A DNA stretch of 64,000 bases from Edaphochlamys debaryana (GCA_016858145.1 JAEHOE010000255.1:1-64000), one strand, 5' to 3'; shown: positions 26,683 to 39,400, counted from the stretch's first letter. Program-made: numbers and translations. Notes: a model not told the origin generated them from the letters alone.

Positions 26683-27266
26683 CGCCCCCAGCTCGCTCGC
26701 TGGCTCGCTGCCCGACTTTTTCCGCAATGTATCCCCAGCTTCCAAGTCGTCCTCCTATGGCGCAGGGGAACCGAGAAGCGTGTGCATCTGCGAACTGGCG
26801 TTGTCACGCAGACCCTTTGCGCTTGATCAGAGTATCAGTGAGTCCTTCAACACACCGTGTATTCTCAATATACAGGGACAGCTCAAAGGTCAGGGGTCAG
26901 GCGCTCGGTGCTCAGGCTTCACCGCTGGCGCTTTGATGCTGCCACAACAGCCTAAGTTAACGTTTACTGTGGTCTGAACTAGAATATACAAGGTTTCGGG
27001 AAGTTGCTGCCATAACCTGAACCCGGGGTTCGTCGCCGAGAGCTGTGTGACTATGCGTATGCACCGACCTATGCTTGCTGGTGAGGGGAACGCGGGACAC
27101 GAGGGTCATTTCGACCCCCTCTGGAAAGCGCGGGAGCCATCCAGGGCCATGGCCCATGCCGCATGGGCCCCTAGGCTCCCCTTGCCTAGGCCCCCCTTAC
27201 GGTGTCGCTTTCTACTTTCCTTTCCATATCTGTAGTCAATCACGACCTACCTTCTTCCCTCACGAC
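26683..27266. other. Upstream region of the GT90 gene
   Basis: No ORF is supported. As the sequence 5' of the minus-strand GT90 start it should hold its promoter and leader, but no defined element was recognised. Near 27145-27195 two small palindromes sit side by side: ggcccat-gccgc-atgggcc and cctaggc-tcccctt-gcctagg. Confidence 0.4.
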
Positions 27267-27660
27267 CAGTGCTGGTATCTTCTTCTTTTCCTTCTTTTTG
27301 CTTCTGGATATTCAGAAGCTTTCGGCCCGTCATCAGGGGGCTTCTGGCTGTGAGCCAGAAGGATTCGGGCCTCAGCGGGGGGGTGTTCTGGCTCCACCCT
27401 TGCGGACCTGGGGCACGAGGGGCCAGGGTGGGACCGAGAGGGCTACACGGCCTAGCACCTGCACGCGCTGAGGGCCAGAAAGCACGTCTGCACCGGAGGA
27501 GAACATTTGGACTGGCCCCGCACGTCCAACCCTACCCAGCCAGAAGGATCTGGACCTCCCAGGGGGGCTGTTCTGGCTCCCATGGCCAGAAGGTTTCGGG
27601 CCTCGCAGGGGGGGTTTCTGGCTCTCAGCCAGAAAGTCCTGACGGAAGATACCAGCACTG
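27267..27660. mobile_element. hAT-type MITE, 394 bp, with 15-bp TIRs and 8-bp TSD
   Basis: Perfect 15-bp terminal inverted repeats: cagtgctggtatctt at 27267-27281 and its reverse complement at 27646-27660. Both are flanked by the same 8 bp, ctcacgac, at 27259-27266 and 27661-27668. An 8-bp target duplication together with a TIR starting CAGTG is characteristic of the hAT superfamily. There is no transposase ORF, so it is non-autonomous. The interior is a palindromic minisatellite. It lies about 0.6 kb upstream of the GT90 start codon. The intact TIRs and TSD suggest an insertion that is not very old. Confidence 0.9.
27342..27634. repeat. Palindromic minisatellite inside the MITE
   Basis: The core gccagaaggNttcgggcctc followed by a G run recurs directly at 27354, 27539 (more diverged) and 27585. 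The complementary ttctggc lies beside each, giving hairpins at 27342-27360 (8-bp stem ttctggct/agccagaa, loop gtg), 27571-27591 (7-bp stem) and 27616-27634 (8-bp stem, loop ctc). Confidence 0.85.
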
Positions 27661-27668
27661 CTCACGAC

Positions 27669-28545
27669 TGCACCAACGGTGATCATAGACGACTGGCACG
27701 CTTCAAGGCTGGGGGTCATTATAGACAACGGGGCTTAGTGCCGCGGAGTCTTGGCGTCGCATTTCGGTGGGGGACTGGGGGTCCCTTCAAGCTCACGTGC
27801 TATGTGCGCCCGTCTCCCGCCCACTGGGCATAGGACCTGTTTGACTGCTAGCAATGACCGGCTTAGCGCTCAGCTCTACACCATTAACGATAGCAGCAGC
27901 CCCGCTCAACTTCATCCGCGCGTACCGCTCCTCGTCCCCAGCCTCCCCTCGCAGAAGCAGCGCTGAGCGCCAGGAAGAAGGCACAAGAAGAAGGCACAAG
28001 TCAAGGTATGGGGTTGAATGGTCATAGTGACACGCGAACGCCTTTGCGTCAGAGGGGTGCAGCATGAGAGTTGCAATTTCTTCACCCCTCTCATCGTCTG
28101 CACGGAGCCACGGACAAAAGCCGCCCCGCCCAAAATCGACACACGGCTACCGCCTCGCCATCTGCATGTTGGCTAGCCCGCTTCATCCCCCTCCGGCCCT
28201 GCACTGCACTGCGTTCCTTCGAACTGTACTACCTACGCACCAAACATGAGGTATCGCATCATCACCTACAACCTACGCTATCCCGGGTTCGTTCGTCGGT
28301 TTGTCGATTCGTGCTCACCTTCATTCGGCCCGTGCAGCGGCACCAACCACCTGCTGCCGGTTCCTGTAAGCAGTGTCCACTGACAAACCCTTCAGACCCG
28401 GCCAAGAAGTGGCCGAAGAGAGCCAGATGAAAAGGATGAATGTTGAGGCCGCCGCTGCATGCACCCACCGCCACAGCCATGGCTTGCGTTCCTGGAACCG
28501 GAAGTCGTTTGCTTGACCGTCCTCCCCTTCTACTCGATGCCAGCA
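27669..28545. other. Intergenic DNA between the MITE and the PAN-like gene
   Basis: No coding exon, tRNA or other RNA gene is supported. The part next to 28546 is expected to be the 3' UTR of the minus-strand gene. I saw no minus-strand TGTAA polyadenylation signal; the only one noticed, near 28365, is on the plus strand. Confidence 0.4.
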
Positions 28546-30019
28546 CTACACGTGCTCCGTACCGCCCTGCTTGACCCACGCACAGGATCCCTTCACCGCC
28601 TTCAGCGCTCCCTCCTTCCTGAGCCACCCATCCGACGTGAAGGCGGCGCAGGCCGGGTCCGCGTTGCAGAAGAGGGCCGCATAGAGGGGGTCCCCCACCT
28701 GGGCCACGTCGGCCCCAGCCTGCGGAGAGGGGAAAGGTGTAAGGGTGAGGTGTACGGCATTGCCAGGGCATGTCGGCCGCCCAAGATGAGCCAACTCCGG
28801 TGGGCAGCCTGCTCTAAGCAGGGCCTTCACGTGGGACGCGGACGCGGGATTGGGAAGCGCGACATGACCTCGGCTGCGGCTGCGGTGGTCTGCGCCTGAG
28901 GGTCCTGAGGTGCTGCACGCCGCCCGTCGCTCGCCTGGCCGCGTGGGGCTTTGTCCCGTTGGTCCGCACCTGGCTGTGGTCCAGCGTAAGGTTGTAGCCG
29001 GGCATCGGTGGACACCTGACACGAGGGCAGGCATCGGGCAATGGCAACCCAAACTCGGAGTCGTACGTGGGTGAAAGCTTGGGAGCGTGACCTTGGAGCA
29101 TGTCCCATTCGCGCTGGAGTGCAGGACCCTGACCGGGACCCACCCACCTCCCCCCCATGGGCGGGTCTGCCTCCACCGGGACGGAGGGCGCCGTGCGGTG
29201 CGCCAGATAGATAGCCGTAAAGTTTGGTCGGTTCAGGTTGACGTAGAAGGCTTTGTTGGTGGCCTTGTCGGTTCCTTTGATGAGGTTCATGCAGGCCACC
29301 TTGCAGGCAGAGCGAACAGCAAGGCAACCAGCTCAGCCAAGACCTGGCATGGCTGCTGCTGCCGGCCCCCCCGCGCTCCCCGAGTCTCCATCGCGGGTCC
29401 CCCGAGTCACAGCAGTCCACCGATCCCCCCAGGACAGCGCCGGCGTCACCTGCATGTGCGGCGAGAGCGGTGGGCCGAATCCGCCGCCAGCGACTGTCCC
29501 CGGCTGCGCTGTGGACGCAGCTTCCGGCGCTGGCGTCCTGACCCGCGCTGCCAGAGCACCCCACTCCTTGTGAAGACAAGCAGTCAAGGCCGCGAACGGC
29601 TTTGCGGAGGCTGAATTGCTGTTCTGAGCTGTCGCGTTTCCCGTACGGTTCGAGGCCATGCCGCACGCCAGCCCTGGATCAAGAGCTGCGGTGGCATTGA
29701 ACTTGAGTGGTCAGCTTCAGCATGCATTCTGTCGTCTCGGGCTTGTCACCATCTGCTACTCAGCCACTTACGTATGTCATTTAGCTTGTCGATGTCCGGC
29801 GGTTTCACGCCAATGCGCTTGGCAGCCTCCCACTGCGCAGCCAGGCCCTTCTTCAGCGCCCTGTGGGATTCACCCGCCCGCCGGGGCGGGTCCGCCTGGG
29901 TCGCCAGCTCGGCCCACTTCACGTGGGGCGCGCCCCAGAACCACTCGTGATGAAGCCCGTGGTAATTTGCCGGTAGGTATGGCAGACGCACGGTTGGATC
30001 GATGATGATCTTGTTGTAC
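28546..30019 (-). CDS. Unrecognised protein with C-terminal PAN/Apple-like module (3' five exons; 5' end not found)
   Basis: Exons 30019-29772, 29685-29450, 29299-29148, 29015-28970 and 28719-28546 join in phase and encode 284 aa plus stop. Donors include a perfect GTAAGT at 29771. The acceptor before 29299 is AAG, weaker than the CAGs elsewhere. Exon 1 here reads IIIDPTVRLPYLPANYHGLH, family not recognised; exon 2 has possible N-glycosylation sites (NRT, NAT). The last two exons read CPPMPGYNLTLDHSQ then DPLYAALFCNADPACAAFTS and DGWLRK, matching the pattern CNxxPxCxAFxxxGWLK that I know from extracellular or membrane proteins of Chlamydomonas-type algae. The first exon begins mid-codon, so at least one 5' exon is missing. 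Only about 400 bp remain before array B, so the gene may be truncated by the array or start within that stretch. A secreted or membrane role is inferred from the module only. Confidence 0.6.
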
Positions 30020-30422
30020 CTGTGGGTGATGGGGGGGCAGGGGGTAAGGGGGCCCTGGTTGGGGGGATGGGGGGTTGCACCCCCCCGTGACCGGGTCGCT
30101 TCTCTGCCTCCCAGCGGACGCGCTTTAGCGGAGCGCCAGAGGCCACGGAGGAAGGGCTAAGAGAGCGGTCTCCCAATCCTTGCGACGAAAACACGGCATC
30201 CCCGGGGCAGAGCACGCGGCAGCCTCACACAGGCCCGGCCTGGGCGGAAGTAGTCCTTGACCTCTGAGTGCCCTTCCCCCGGAGCCCCTTCCCCAGCTGC
30301 CGTTCCCCAGATGCCTTCCGCCAAAACTGCCTCCCCCACGACCTGCCCTCCCCCCCGAGCAGCCCTTCCCCAGCCAGCAGCTGTCTTTCCCCACGACGTC
30401 TCTTAGACTCTTACCACAAACG
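30020..30422. other. Region between the PAN-like gene and array B
   Basis: No exon can be assigned, although a 5' exon of the downstream gene may lie here; a minus-strand frame near 30230-30270 containing VKDYFRPGRA is a weak candidate. The rest is dominated by C-rich simple sequence. Confidence 0.35.
30271..30394. repeat. C-rich degenerate repeat (ccttcccc motif) bordering array B
   Basis: About 120 bp of imperfect repeats of cccttcccc separated by 8-15 bp, G-rich on the minus strand. It ends about 30 bp before the first recognisable array B base. Confidence 0.7.
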
Positions 30423-33400
30423 GCAGCCGCGCGGTGCTCCGCGAGCGCGCCCATCGATGCAGGCTTGGCGAGCGCGTGCGTCCTTGTCGAGCTGCAGAGT
30501 CGTAGACACATGCTCTAGCTATCATGTGCAGCGACCGACGAGGGGTCGCGTGTTCGTCGTAGGGATGGCGCGAAGACTCTTCTTCTTTTGCGAGCCATTG
30601 AAGCGAGCGCTCTGATTGAGGCTGACCCAATTCAAGCAAAGGTAAAGCCTCAAATGGCGCATGCACTGGAGTGAAGCGCAAAAGGCGGACAGAGCGAGGT
30701 CGCGCCATCTTGGTAAGCTGCAGCCGCGCGATAGAAAGCCTGAAAGTGCAGGCAAGGGGATCACCTATGACACGAGGACAGGCAGTCACGCGGATGAAAG
30801 CGCCGGACTGCGCAGCAACATCGCGGTCGTGCAGCCGTGCCGCCTGGCGCTCGGCGAACGCCCACCCCCGCTCAGTCCCCAGCTCCAGCAGGGCCAAGTG
30901 CCCTCCCCACGTATGCCCGCTCCCGTAGCATGGCCCTCACAGGAGCGAAGCTCCATGAAGGGTGCCTGGCCCCCGCACGTGGACGCAGAGGAAGGCGGGG
31001 CCCGGGCCCCCGCCCACACGCGGCCGGTGAGCGGGCCGCCCCGCATCGCAACGCACAATCCCGCCCCTGCACCCGATACACTCTCGCCCCCGCTTTCCAA
31101 GGCAGCAGACACGTGCCAGCAGCGCGCAGCCACGCCTATCCTCACCGCTCCCTCCAAACCGCCTTGATGACCATGGGTGCGCCAGGCCAGCTGGCAGACA
31201 CGGGCCCCGCCGCAATGCACACGCTCGTCCACTGCGCCTTCCCACCCCCCAGGCAGACTCGGCCATCGCAGACAGCGACACACGCAGCGGTCCGGCAGCA
31301 CACAGGCATCTAAAGACACCGTGCACAGGAGAAGGCCGAGACGACGCACCGCCACCAAGCCACAGCGACAAGACCCCCCCTCAGCGGGCTCCGGCGGGCT
31401 GCCTGAGGACGAGCTCACGCAAGGAGGTTAGGGAGCCCACACCCCGGCGGCGACGCCAGCTCCCTCTGCTGCGAGTCCCCCCTGCTGGTCACACCTCCGC
31501 CGCATGCCGTGGCGCATCGGAACCCCCGCGCAAGGTGCCGTGTACCTCGGCCCTCGCTCGGCCGTGCTGACAGCCCCCGTCTCCAGCTGCAGGCAGGCCC
31601 CCTGCACCCCCCACCCAGAGGCTGTGCACCACCAGCTTGTCCGCACTTGGCGGCAGCGCCAAGCCCGCCCTGCACGGACCAGGCCGCTTGGTCCTCTCAA
31701 GGCCACACGGCCAAGCTGCCTCTGCTCGCACAAGCTGTGTGGGAAGCCCGCTCCACCGCCCACGCCGCGTGCAGGCAAGCCCCAGGGACCCCTGCGGCTG
31801 GGGGCAGAAGGACTCACACTGGAGCCCTCGAGCCGGGCGGGGGACCAGCGCCGGGCGGGGGCCAGAGCACCAGGCCGCGGCCCCCCCGCGTGTGGCTCCG
31901 CCACGGCCACGGCCGTCTGCAGCGGTATGCCTTCCGCCGCTGAGCTCCGGACGCCAAGCAGCTGCGCTTGCACCTGCCTCTCGAGGCGGTGCCACGCGGA
32001 CCAGACCCCCACGGAAGCCTGCAGCCGCGACACACCACCCGGGAAGTGCAAGGCGGAAGGCCAGGGCCTGCCAGGGGGCGGCTTGGGGTGGCTTGGGGTG
32101 GCGTCCCCCACACGCCGGACTTCGTCGGACCCCAGCTCCTTGCCAGCCGTTGTGCAACCGTCACCAGGCGATTACAGAGCCTCCAGGCTGCTGCTTTTGA
32201 TGCAGCCGCGCGGTGCTCCGCGAGCGCGCCCATCGATGCAGGCTTGGCGAGCGCGTGCGTCCTTGTCGAGCTGCAGAGCCGTAGACACATGCTCTAGCTA
32301 TCATGTGCAGCGACCGACGAGGGGTCGCGTGTTCGTCGTTGGGATGGCGCGAAGACTCTTCTTCTTTTGCGAGCCATTGAAGCGAGCGCTCTGATTGAGG
32401 CTGACCCGATTCAAGCAAAGGTAAAGCCTCAAATGGCGCATGCACTGGAGTGAAGCGCGAAAGGCGGACAGAGCGAGGTCGCGCCATCTTGGTAAGCTGC
32501 AGCCGCGCGATAGAAAGCCTGAAAGTGCAGGCAAGGGGATCACCTATGACACGAGGACAGGCAGTCACGCGGATGAAAGCGCCGGACTGCGCAGCAACAT
32601 CGCGGTCGTGCAGCCGTGCCGCCTGGCGCTCGGCGAACGCCCACCCCCGCTCAGTCCCCCCGCTCCAGCAGGGCCAAGTGCCCTCCCCACGTATGCCCGC
32701 TCCCGTAGCATGGCCCTCACAGGAGCGAAGCTCCATGAAGGGTGCCTGGCCCCCGCACGTGGACGCAGAGGAAGGCGGGGCCCGGGCCCCCGCCCACACG
32801 CGGCCGGTGAGCGGGCCGCCCCGCATCGCAACGCACAATCCCGCCCCTGCACCCGATACACTCTCGCCCCCGCTTTCCAAGGCAGCAGACACGTGCCAGC
32901 AGCGCGCAGCCACGCCTATCCTCACCGCTCCCTCCAAACCGCCTTGATGACCATGGGTGCGCCAGGCCAGCTGGCAGACACGGGCCCCGCCGCAATGCAC
33001 ACGCTCGTCCACTGCGTCTCCCCCCCGCCCCCAGGCAGACTCGGCCATCGCAGACAGCGACACAAGCAGCGGTCCGGCAGCACAGAGGCGTCTAAAGACA
33101 CCGTGCACAGGAGAAGGCTGAGACGACGCACCGCCACCAAGCCACAGCGACAAGACCCCCCATCAGCGGGCTCCGGCGGGCTGCCTGAGGACGAGCTCAC
33201 GCAAGGAGGTTAGGGAGCCCACACCCCGGCGGCGACGCCAGCTCCCTCTGCTGCGAGTCCCCCCTGCTGGTCACACCTCCGCCGCATGCCGTGGCGCATC
33301 GGAACCCCCGCGCAAGGTGCCGTGTACCTCGGCCCTCGCTCGGCCGTGCTGACAGCCCCCGTCTCCAGCTGCAGGCAGGCCCCCTGCGCCCCCCACCCAG

Positions 33401-36400
33401 AGGCTGTGCACCACCAGCTTGTCCGCACTTGGCGGCAGCGCCAAGCCCGCCCTGCACGGACCAGGCCGCTTGGTCCTCTCAAGGCCACACGGCCAAGCTG
33501 CCTCTGCTCGCACAAGCTGCGTGGGAAGCCCGCTCCACCGCCCACGCCGCGTGCAGGCAAGCCCCAGGGACCCCTGCGGCTGGGGGCAGAAGGACTCACA
33601 CTGGAGCCCTCGAGCCGGGCGGGGGACCAGCGCCGGGCGGGGGCCAGAGCACCAGGCCGCGGCCCCCCCGCGTGTGGCTCCGCCACGGCCACGGCCGTCT
33701 GCAGCGGTATGCCTTCCGCCGCTGAGCTCCGGACGCCAAGCAGCTGCGCTTGCACCTGCCTCTCGAGGCGGTGCCACGCGGACCAGACCCCCACGGAAGC
33801 CTGCAGCCGCGACACACCACCCGGGAAGTGCAAGGCGGAAGGCCAGGGCCTGCCAGGGGGCGGCTTGGGGTGGCTTGGGGTGGCGTCCCCCACACGCCGG
33901 ACTTCGTCGGACCCCAGCTCCTTGCCAGCCGTTGTGCAACCGTCACCAGGCGATTACAGAGCCTCCAGGCTGCTGCTTTTGATGCAGCCGCGCGGTGCTC
34001 CGCGAGCGCGCCCATCGATGCAGGCTTGGCGAGCGCGTGCGTCCTTGTCGAGCTGCAGAGCCGTAGACACATGCTCTAGCTATCATGTGCAGCGACCGAC
34101 GAGGGGTCGCGTGTTCGTCGTTGGGATGGCGCGAAGACTCTTCTTCTTTTGCGAGCCATTGAAGCGAGCGCTCTGATTGAGGCTGACCCGATTCAAGCAA
34201 AGGTAAAGCCTCAAATGGCGCATGCACTGGAGTGAAGCGCGAAAGGCGGACAGAGCGAGGTCGCGCCATCTTGGTAAGCTGCAGCCGCGCGATAGAAAGC
34301 CTGAAAGTGCAGGCAAGGGGATCACCTATGACACGAGGACAGGCAGTCACGCGGATGAAAGCGCCGGACTGCGCAGCAACATCGCGGTCGTGCAGCCGTG
34401 CCGCCTGGCGCTCGGCGAACGCCCACCCCCGCTCAGTCCCCCCGCTCCAGCAGGGCCAAGTGCCCTCCCCACGTATGCCCGCTCCCGTAGCATGGCCCTC
34501 ACAGGAGCGAAGCTCCATGAAGGGTGCCTGGCCCCCGCACGTGGACGCAGAGGAAGGCGGGGCCCGGGCCCCCGCCCACACGCGGCCGGTGAGCGGGCCG
34601 CCCCGCATCGCAACGCACAATCCCGCCCCTGCACCCGATACACTCTCGCCCCCGCTTTCCAAGGCAGCAGACACGTGCCAGCAGCGCGCAGCCACGCCTA
34701 TCCTCACCGCTCCCTCCAAACCGCCTTGATGACCATGGGTGCGCCAGGCCAGCTGGCAGACACGGGCCCCGCCGCAATGCACACGCTCGTCCACTGCGTC
34801 TCCCCCCCGCCCCCAGGCAGACTCGGCCATCGCAGACAGCGACACAAGCAGCGGTCCGGCAGCACAGAGGCGTCTAAAGACACCGTGCACAGGAGAAGGC
34901 TGAGACGACGCACCGCCACCAAGCCACAGCGACAAGACCCCCCATCAGCGGGCTCCGGCGGGCTGCCTGAGGACGAGCTCACGCAAGGAGGTTAGGGAGC
35001 CCACACCCCGGCGGCGACGCCAGCTCCCTCTGCTGCGAGTCCCCCCTGCTGGTCACACCTCCGCCGCATGCCGTGGCGCATCGGAACCCCCGCGCAAGGT
35101 GCCGTGTACCTCGGCCCTCGCTCGGCCGTGCTGACAGCCCCCGTCTCCAGCTGCAGGCAGGCCCCCTGCGCCCCCCACCCAGAGGCTGTGCACCACCAGC
35201 TTGTCCGCACTTGGCGGCAGCGCCAAGCCCGCCCTGCACGGACCAGGCCGCTTGGTCCTCTCAAGGCCACACGGCCAAGCTGCCTCTGCTCGCACAAGCT
35301 GCGTGGGAAGCCCGCTCCACCGCCCACGCCGCGTGCAGGCAAGCCCCAGGGACCCCTGCGGCTGGGGGCAGAAGGACTCACACTGGAGCCCTCGAGCCGG
35401 GCGGGGGACCAGCGCCGGGCGGGGGCCAGAGCACCAGGCCGCGGCCCCCCCGCGTGTGGCTCCGCCACGGCCACGGCCGTCTGCAGCGGTATGCCTTCCG
35501 CCGCTGAGCTCCGGACGCCAAGCAGCTGCGCTTGCACCTGCCTCTCGAGGCGGTGCCACGCGGACCAGACCCCCACGGAAGCCTGCAGCCGCGACACACC
35601 ACCCGGGAAGTGCAAGGCGGAAGGCCAGGGCCTGCCAGGGGGCGGCTTGGGGTGGCTTGGGGTGGCGTCCCCCCACACGCCGGACTTCGTCGGACCCCAG
35701 CTCCTTGCCAGCCGTTGTGCAACCGTCACCAGGCGATTACAGAGCCTCCAGGCTGCTGCTTTTGATGCAGCCGCGCGGTGCTCCGCGAGCGCGCCCATCG
35801 ATGCAGGCTTGGCGAGCGCGTGCGTCCTTGTCGAGCTGCAGAGCCGTAGACACATGCTCTAGCTATCATGTGCAGCGACCGACGAGGGGTCGCGTGTTCG
35901 TCGTTGGGATGGCGCGAAGACTCTTCTTCTTTTGCGAGCCATTGAAGCGAGCGCTCTGATTGAGGCTGACCCGATTCAAGCAAAGGTAAAGCCTCAAATG
36001 GCGCATGCACTGGAGTGAAGCGCGAAAGGCGGACAGAGCGAGGGTCGCGCCATCTTGGTAAGCTGCAGCCGCGCGATAGAAAGCCTGAAAGTGCAGGCAA
36101 GGGGATCACCTATGACACGAGGACAGGCAGTCACGCGGATGAAAGCGCCGGACTGCGCAGCAACATCGCGGTCGTGCAGCCGTGCCGCCTGGCGCTCGGC
36201 GAACGCCCACCCCCGCTCAGTCCCCCCGCTCCAGCAGGGCCAAGTGCCCTCCCCACGTATGCCCGCTCCCGTAGCATGGCCCTCACAGGAGCGAAGCTCC
36301 ATGAAGGGTGCCTGGCCCCCGCACGTGGACGCAGAGGAAGGCGGGGCCCGGGCCCCCGCCCACACGCGGCCGGTGAGCGGGCCGCCCCGCATCGCAACGC

Positions 36401-39400
36401 ACAATCCCGCCCCTGCACCCGATACACTCTCGCCCCCGCTTTCCAAGGCAGCAGACACGTGCCAGCAGCGCGCAGCCACGCCTATCCTCACCGCTCCCTC
36501 CAAACCGCCTTGATGACCATGGGTGCGCCAGGCCAGCTGGCAGACACGGGCCCCGCCGCAATGCACACGCTCGTCCACTGCGTCTCCCCCCCGCCCCCAG
36601 GCAGACTCGGCCATCGCAGACAGCGACACAAGCAGCGGTCCGGCAGCACAGAGGCGTCTAAAGACACCGTGCACAGGAGAAGGCTGAGACGACGCACCGC
36701 CACCAAGCCACAGCGACAAGACCCCCCATCAGCGGGCTCCGGCGGGCTGCCTGAGGACGAGCTCACGCAAGGAGGTTAGGGAGCCCACACCCCGGCGGCG
36801 ACGCCAGCTCCCTCTGCTGCGAGTCCCCCCTGCTGGTCACACCTCCGCCGCATGCCGTGGCGCATCGGAACCCCCGCGCAAGGTGCCGTGTACCTCGGCC
36901 CTCGCTCGGCCGTGCTGACAGCCCCCGTCTCCAGCTGCAGGCAGGCCCCCTGCGCCCCCCACCCAGAGGCTGTGCACCACCAGCTTGTCCGCACTTGGCG
37001 GCAGCGCCAAGCCCGCCCTGCACGGACCAGGCCGCTTGGTCCTCTCAAGGCCACACGGCCAAGCTGCCTCTGCTCGCACAAGCTGCGTGGGAAGCCCGCT
37101 CCACCGCCCACGCCGCGTGCAGGCAAGCCCCAGGGACCCCTGCGGCTGGGGGCAGAAGGACTCACACTGGAGCCCTCGAGCCGGGCGGGGGACCAGCGCC
37201 GGGCGGGGGCCAGAGCACCAGGCCGCGGCCCCCCCGCGTGTGGCTCCGCCACGGCCACGGCCGTCTGCAGCGGTATGCCTTCCGCCGCTGAGCTCCGGAC
37301 GCCAAGCAGCTGCGCTTGCACCTGCCTCTCGAGGCGGTGCCACGCGGACCAGACCCCCACGGAAGCCTGCAGCCGCGACACACCACCCGGGAAGTGCAAG
37401 GCGGAAGGCCAGGGCCTGCCAGGGGGCGGCTTGGGGTGGCGTCCCCCACACGCCGGACTTCGTCGGACCCCAGCTCCTTGCCAGCCGTTGTGCAACCGTC
37501 ACCAGGCGATTACAGAGCCTCCAGGCTGCTGCTTTTGATGCAGCCGCGCGGTGCTCCGCGAGCGCGCCCATCGATGCAGGCTTGGCGAGCGCGTGCGTCC
37601 TTGTCGAGCTGCAGAGCCGTAGACACATGCTCTAGCTATCATGTGCAGCGACCGACGAGGGGTCGCGTGTTCGTCGTTGGGATGGCGCGAAGACTCTTCT
37701 TCTTTTGCGAGCCATTGAAGCGAGCGCTCTGATTGAGGCTGACCCGATTCAAGCAAAGGTAAAGCCTCAAATGGCGCATGCACTGGAGTGAAGCGCGAAA
37801 GGCGGACAGAGCGAGGTCGCGCCATCTTGGTAAGCTGCAGCCGCGCGATAGAAAGCCTGAAAGTGCAGGCAAGGGGATCACCTATGACACGAGGACAGGC
37901 AGTCACGCGGATGAAAGCGCCGGACTGCGCAGCAACATCGCGGTCGTGCAGCCGTGCCGCCTGGCGCTCGGCGAACGCCCACCCCCGCTCAGTCCCCCCG
38001 CTCCAGCAGGGCCAAGTGCCCTCCCCACGTATGCCCGCTCCCGTAGCATGGCCCTCACAGGAGCGAAGCTCCATGAAGGGTGCCTGGCCCCCGCACGTGG
38101 ACGCAGAGGAAGGCGGGGCCCGGGCCCCCGCCCACACGCGGCCGGTGAGCGGGCCGCCCCGCATCGCAACGCACAATCCCGCCCCTGCACCCGATACACT
38201 CTCGCCCCCGCTTTCCAAGGCAGCAGACACGTGCCAGCAGCGCGCAGCCACGCCTATCCTCACCGCTCCCTCCAAACCGCCTTGATGACCATGGGTGCGC
38301 CAGGCCAGCTGGCAGACACGGGCCCCGCCGCAATGCACACGCTCGTCCACTGCGTCTCCCCCCCGCCCCCAGGCAGACTCGGCCATCGCAGACAGCGACA
38401 CAAGCAGCGGTCCGGCAGCACAGAGGCGTCTAAAGACACCGTGCACAGGAGAAGGCTGAGACGACGCACCGCCACCAAGCCACAGCGACAAGACCCCCCA
38501 TCAGCGGGCTCCGGCGGGCTGCCTGAGGACGAGCTCACGCAAGGAGGTTAGGGAGCCCACACCCCGGCGGCGACGCCAGCTCCCTCTGCTGCGAGTCCCC
38601 CCTGCTGGTCACACCTCCGCCGCATGCCGTGGCGCATCGGAACCCCCGCGCAAGGTGCCGTGTACCTCGGCCCTCGCTCGGCCGTGCTGACAGCCCCCGT
38701 CTCCAGCTGCAGGCAGGCCCCCTGCGCCCCCCACCCAGAGGCTGTGCACCACCAGCTTGTCCGCACTTGGCGGCAGCGCCAAGCCCGCCCTGCACGGACC
38801 AGGCCGCTTGGTCCTCTCAAGGCCACACGGCCAAGCTGCCTCTGCTCGCACAAGCTGCGTGGGAAGCCCGCTCCACCGCCCACGCCGCGTGCAGGCAAGC
38901 CCCAGGGACCCCTGCGGCTGGGGGCAGAAGGACTCACACTGGAGCCCTCGAGCCGGGCGGGGGACCAGCGCCGGGCGGGGGCCAGAGCACCAGGCCGCGG
39001 CCCCCCCGCGTGTGGCTCCGCCACGGCCACGGCCGTCTGCAGCGGTATGCCTTCCGCCGCTGAGCTCCGGACGCCAAGCAGCTGCGCTTGCACCTGCCTC
39101 TCGAGGCGGTGCCACGCGGACCAGACCCCCACGGAAGCCTGCAGCCGCGACACACCACCCGGGAAGTGCAAGGCGGAAGGCCAGGGCCTGCCAGGGGGCG
39201 GCTTGGGGTGGCTTGGGGTGGCGTCCCCCACACGCCGGACTTCGTCGGACCCCAGCTCCTTGCCAGCCGTTGTGCAACCGTCACCAGGCGATTACAGAGC
39301 CTCCAGGCTGCTGCTTTTGATGCAGCCGCGCGGTGCTCCGCGAGCGCGCCCATCGATGCAGGCTTGGCGAGCGCGTGCGTCCTTGTCGAGCTGCAGAGCC

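Noticed and set aside
26682..26745. Start of the GT90 protein at 26745
   Set aside because: The codon there is TTG. The first in-frame ATG, at 26682, gives a basic N-terminus followed by a signal anchor.
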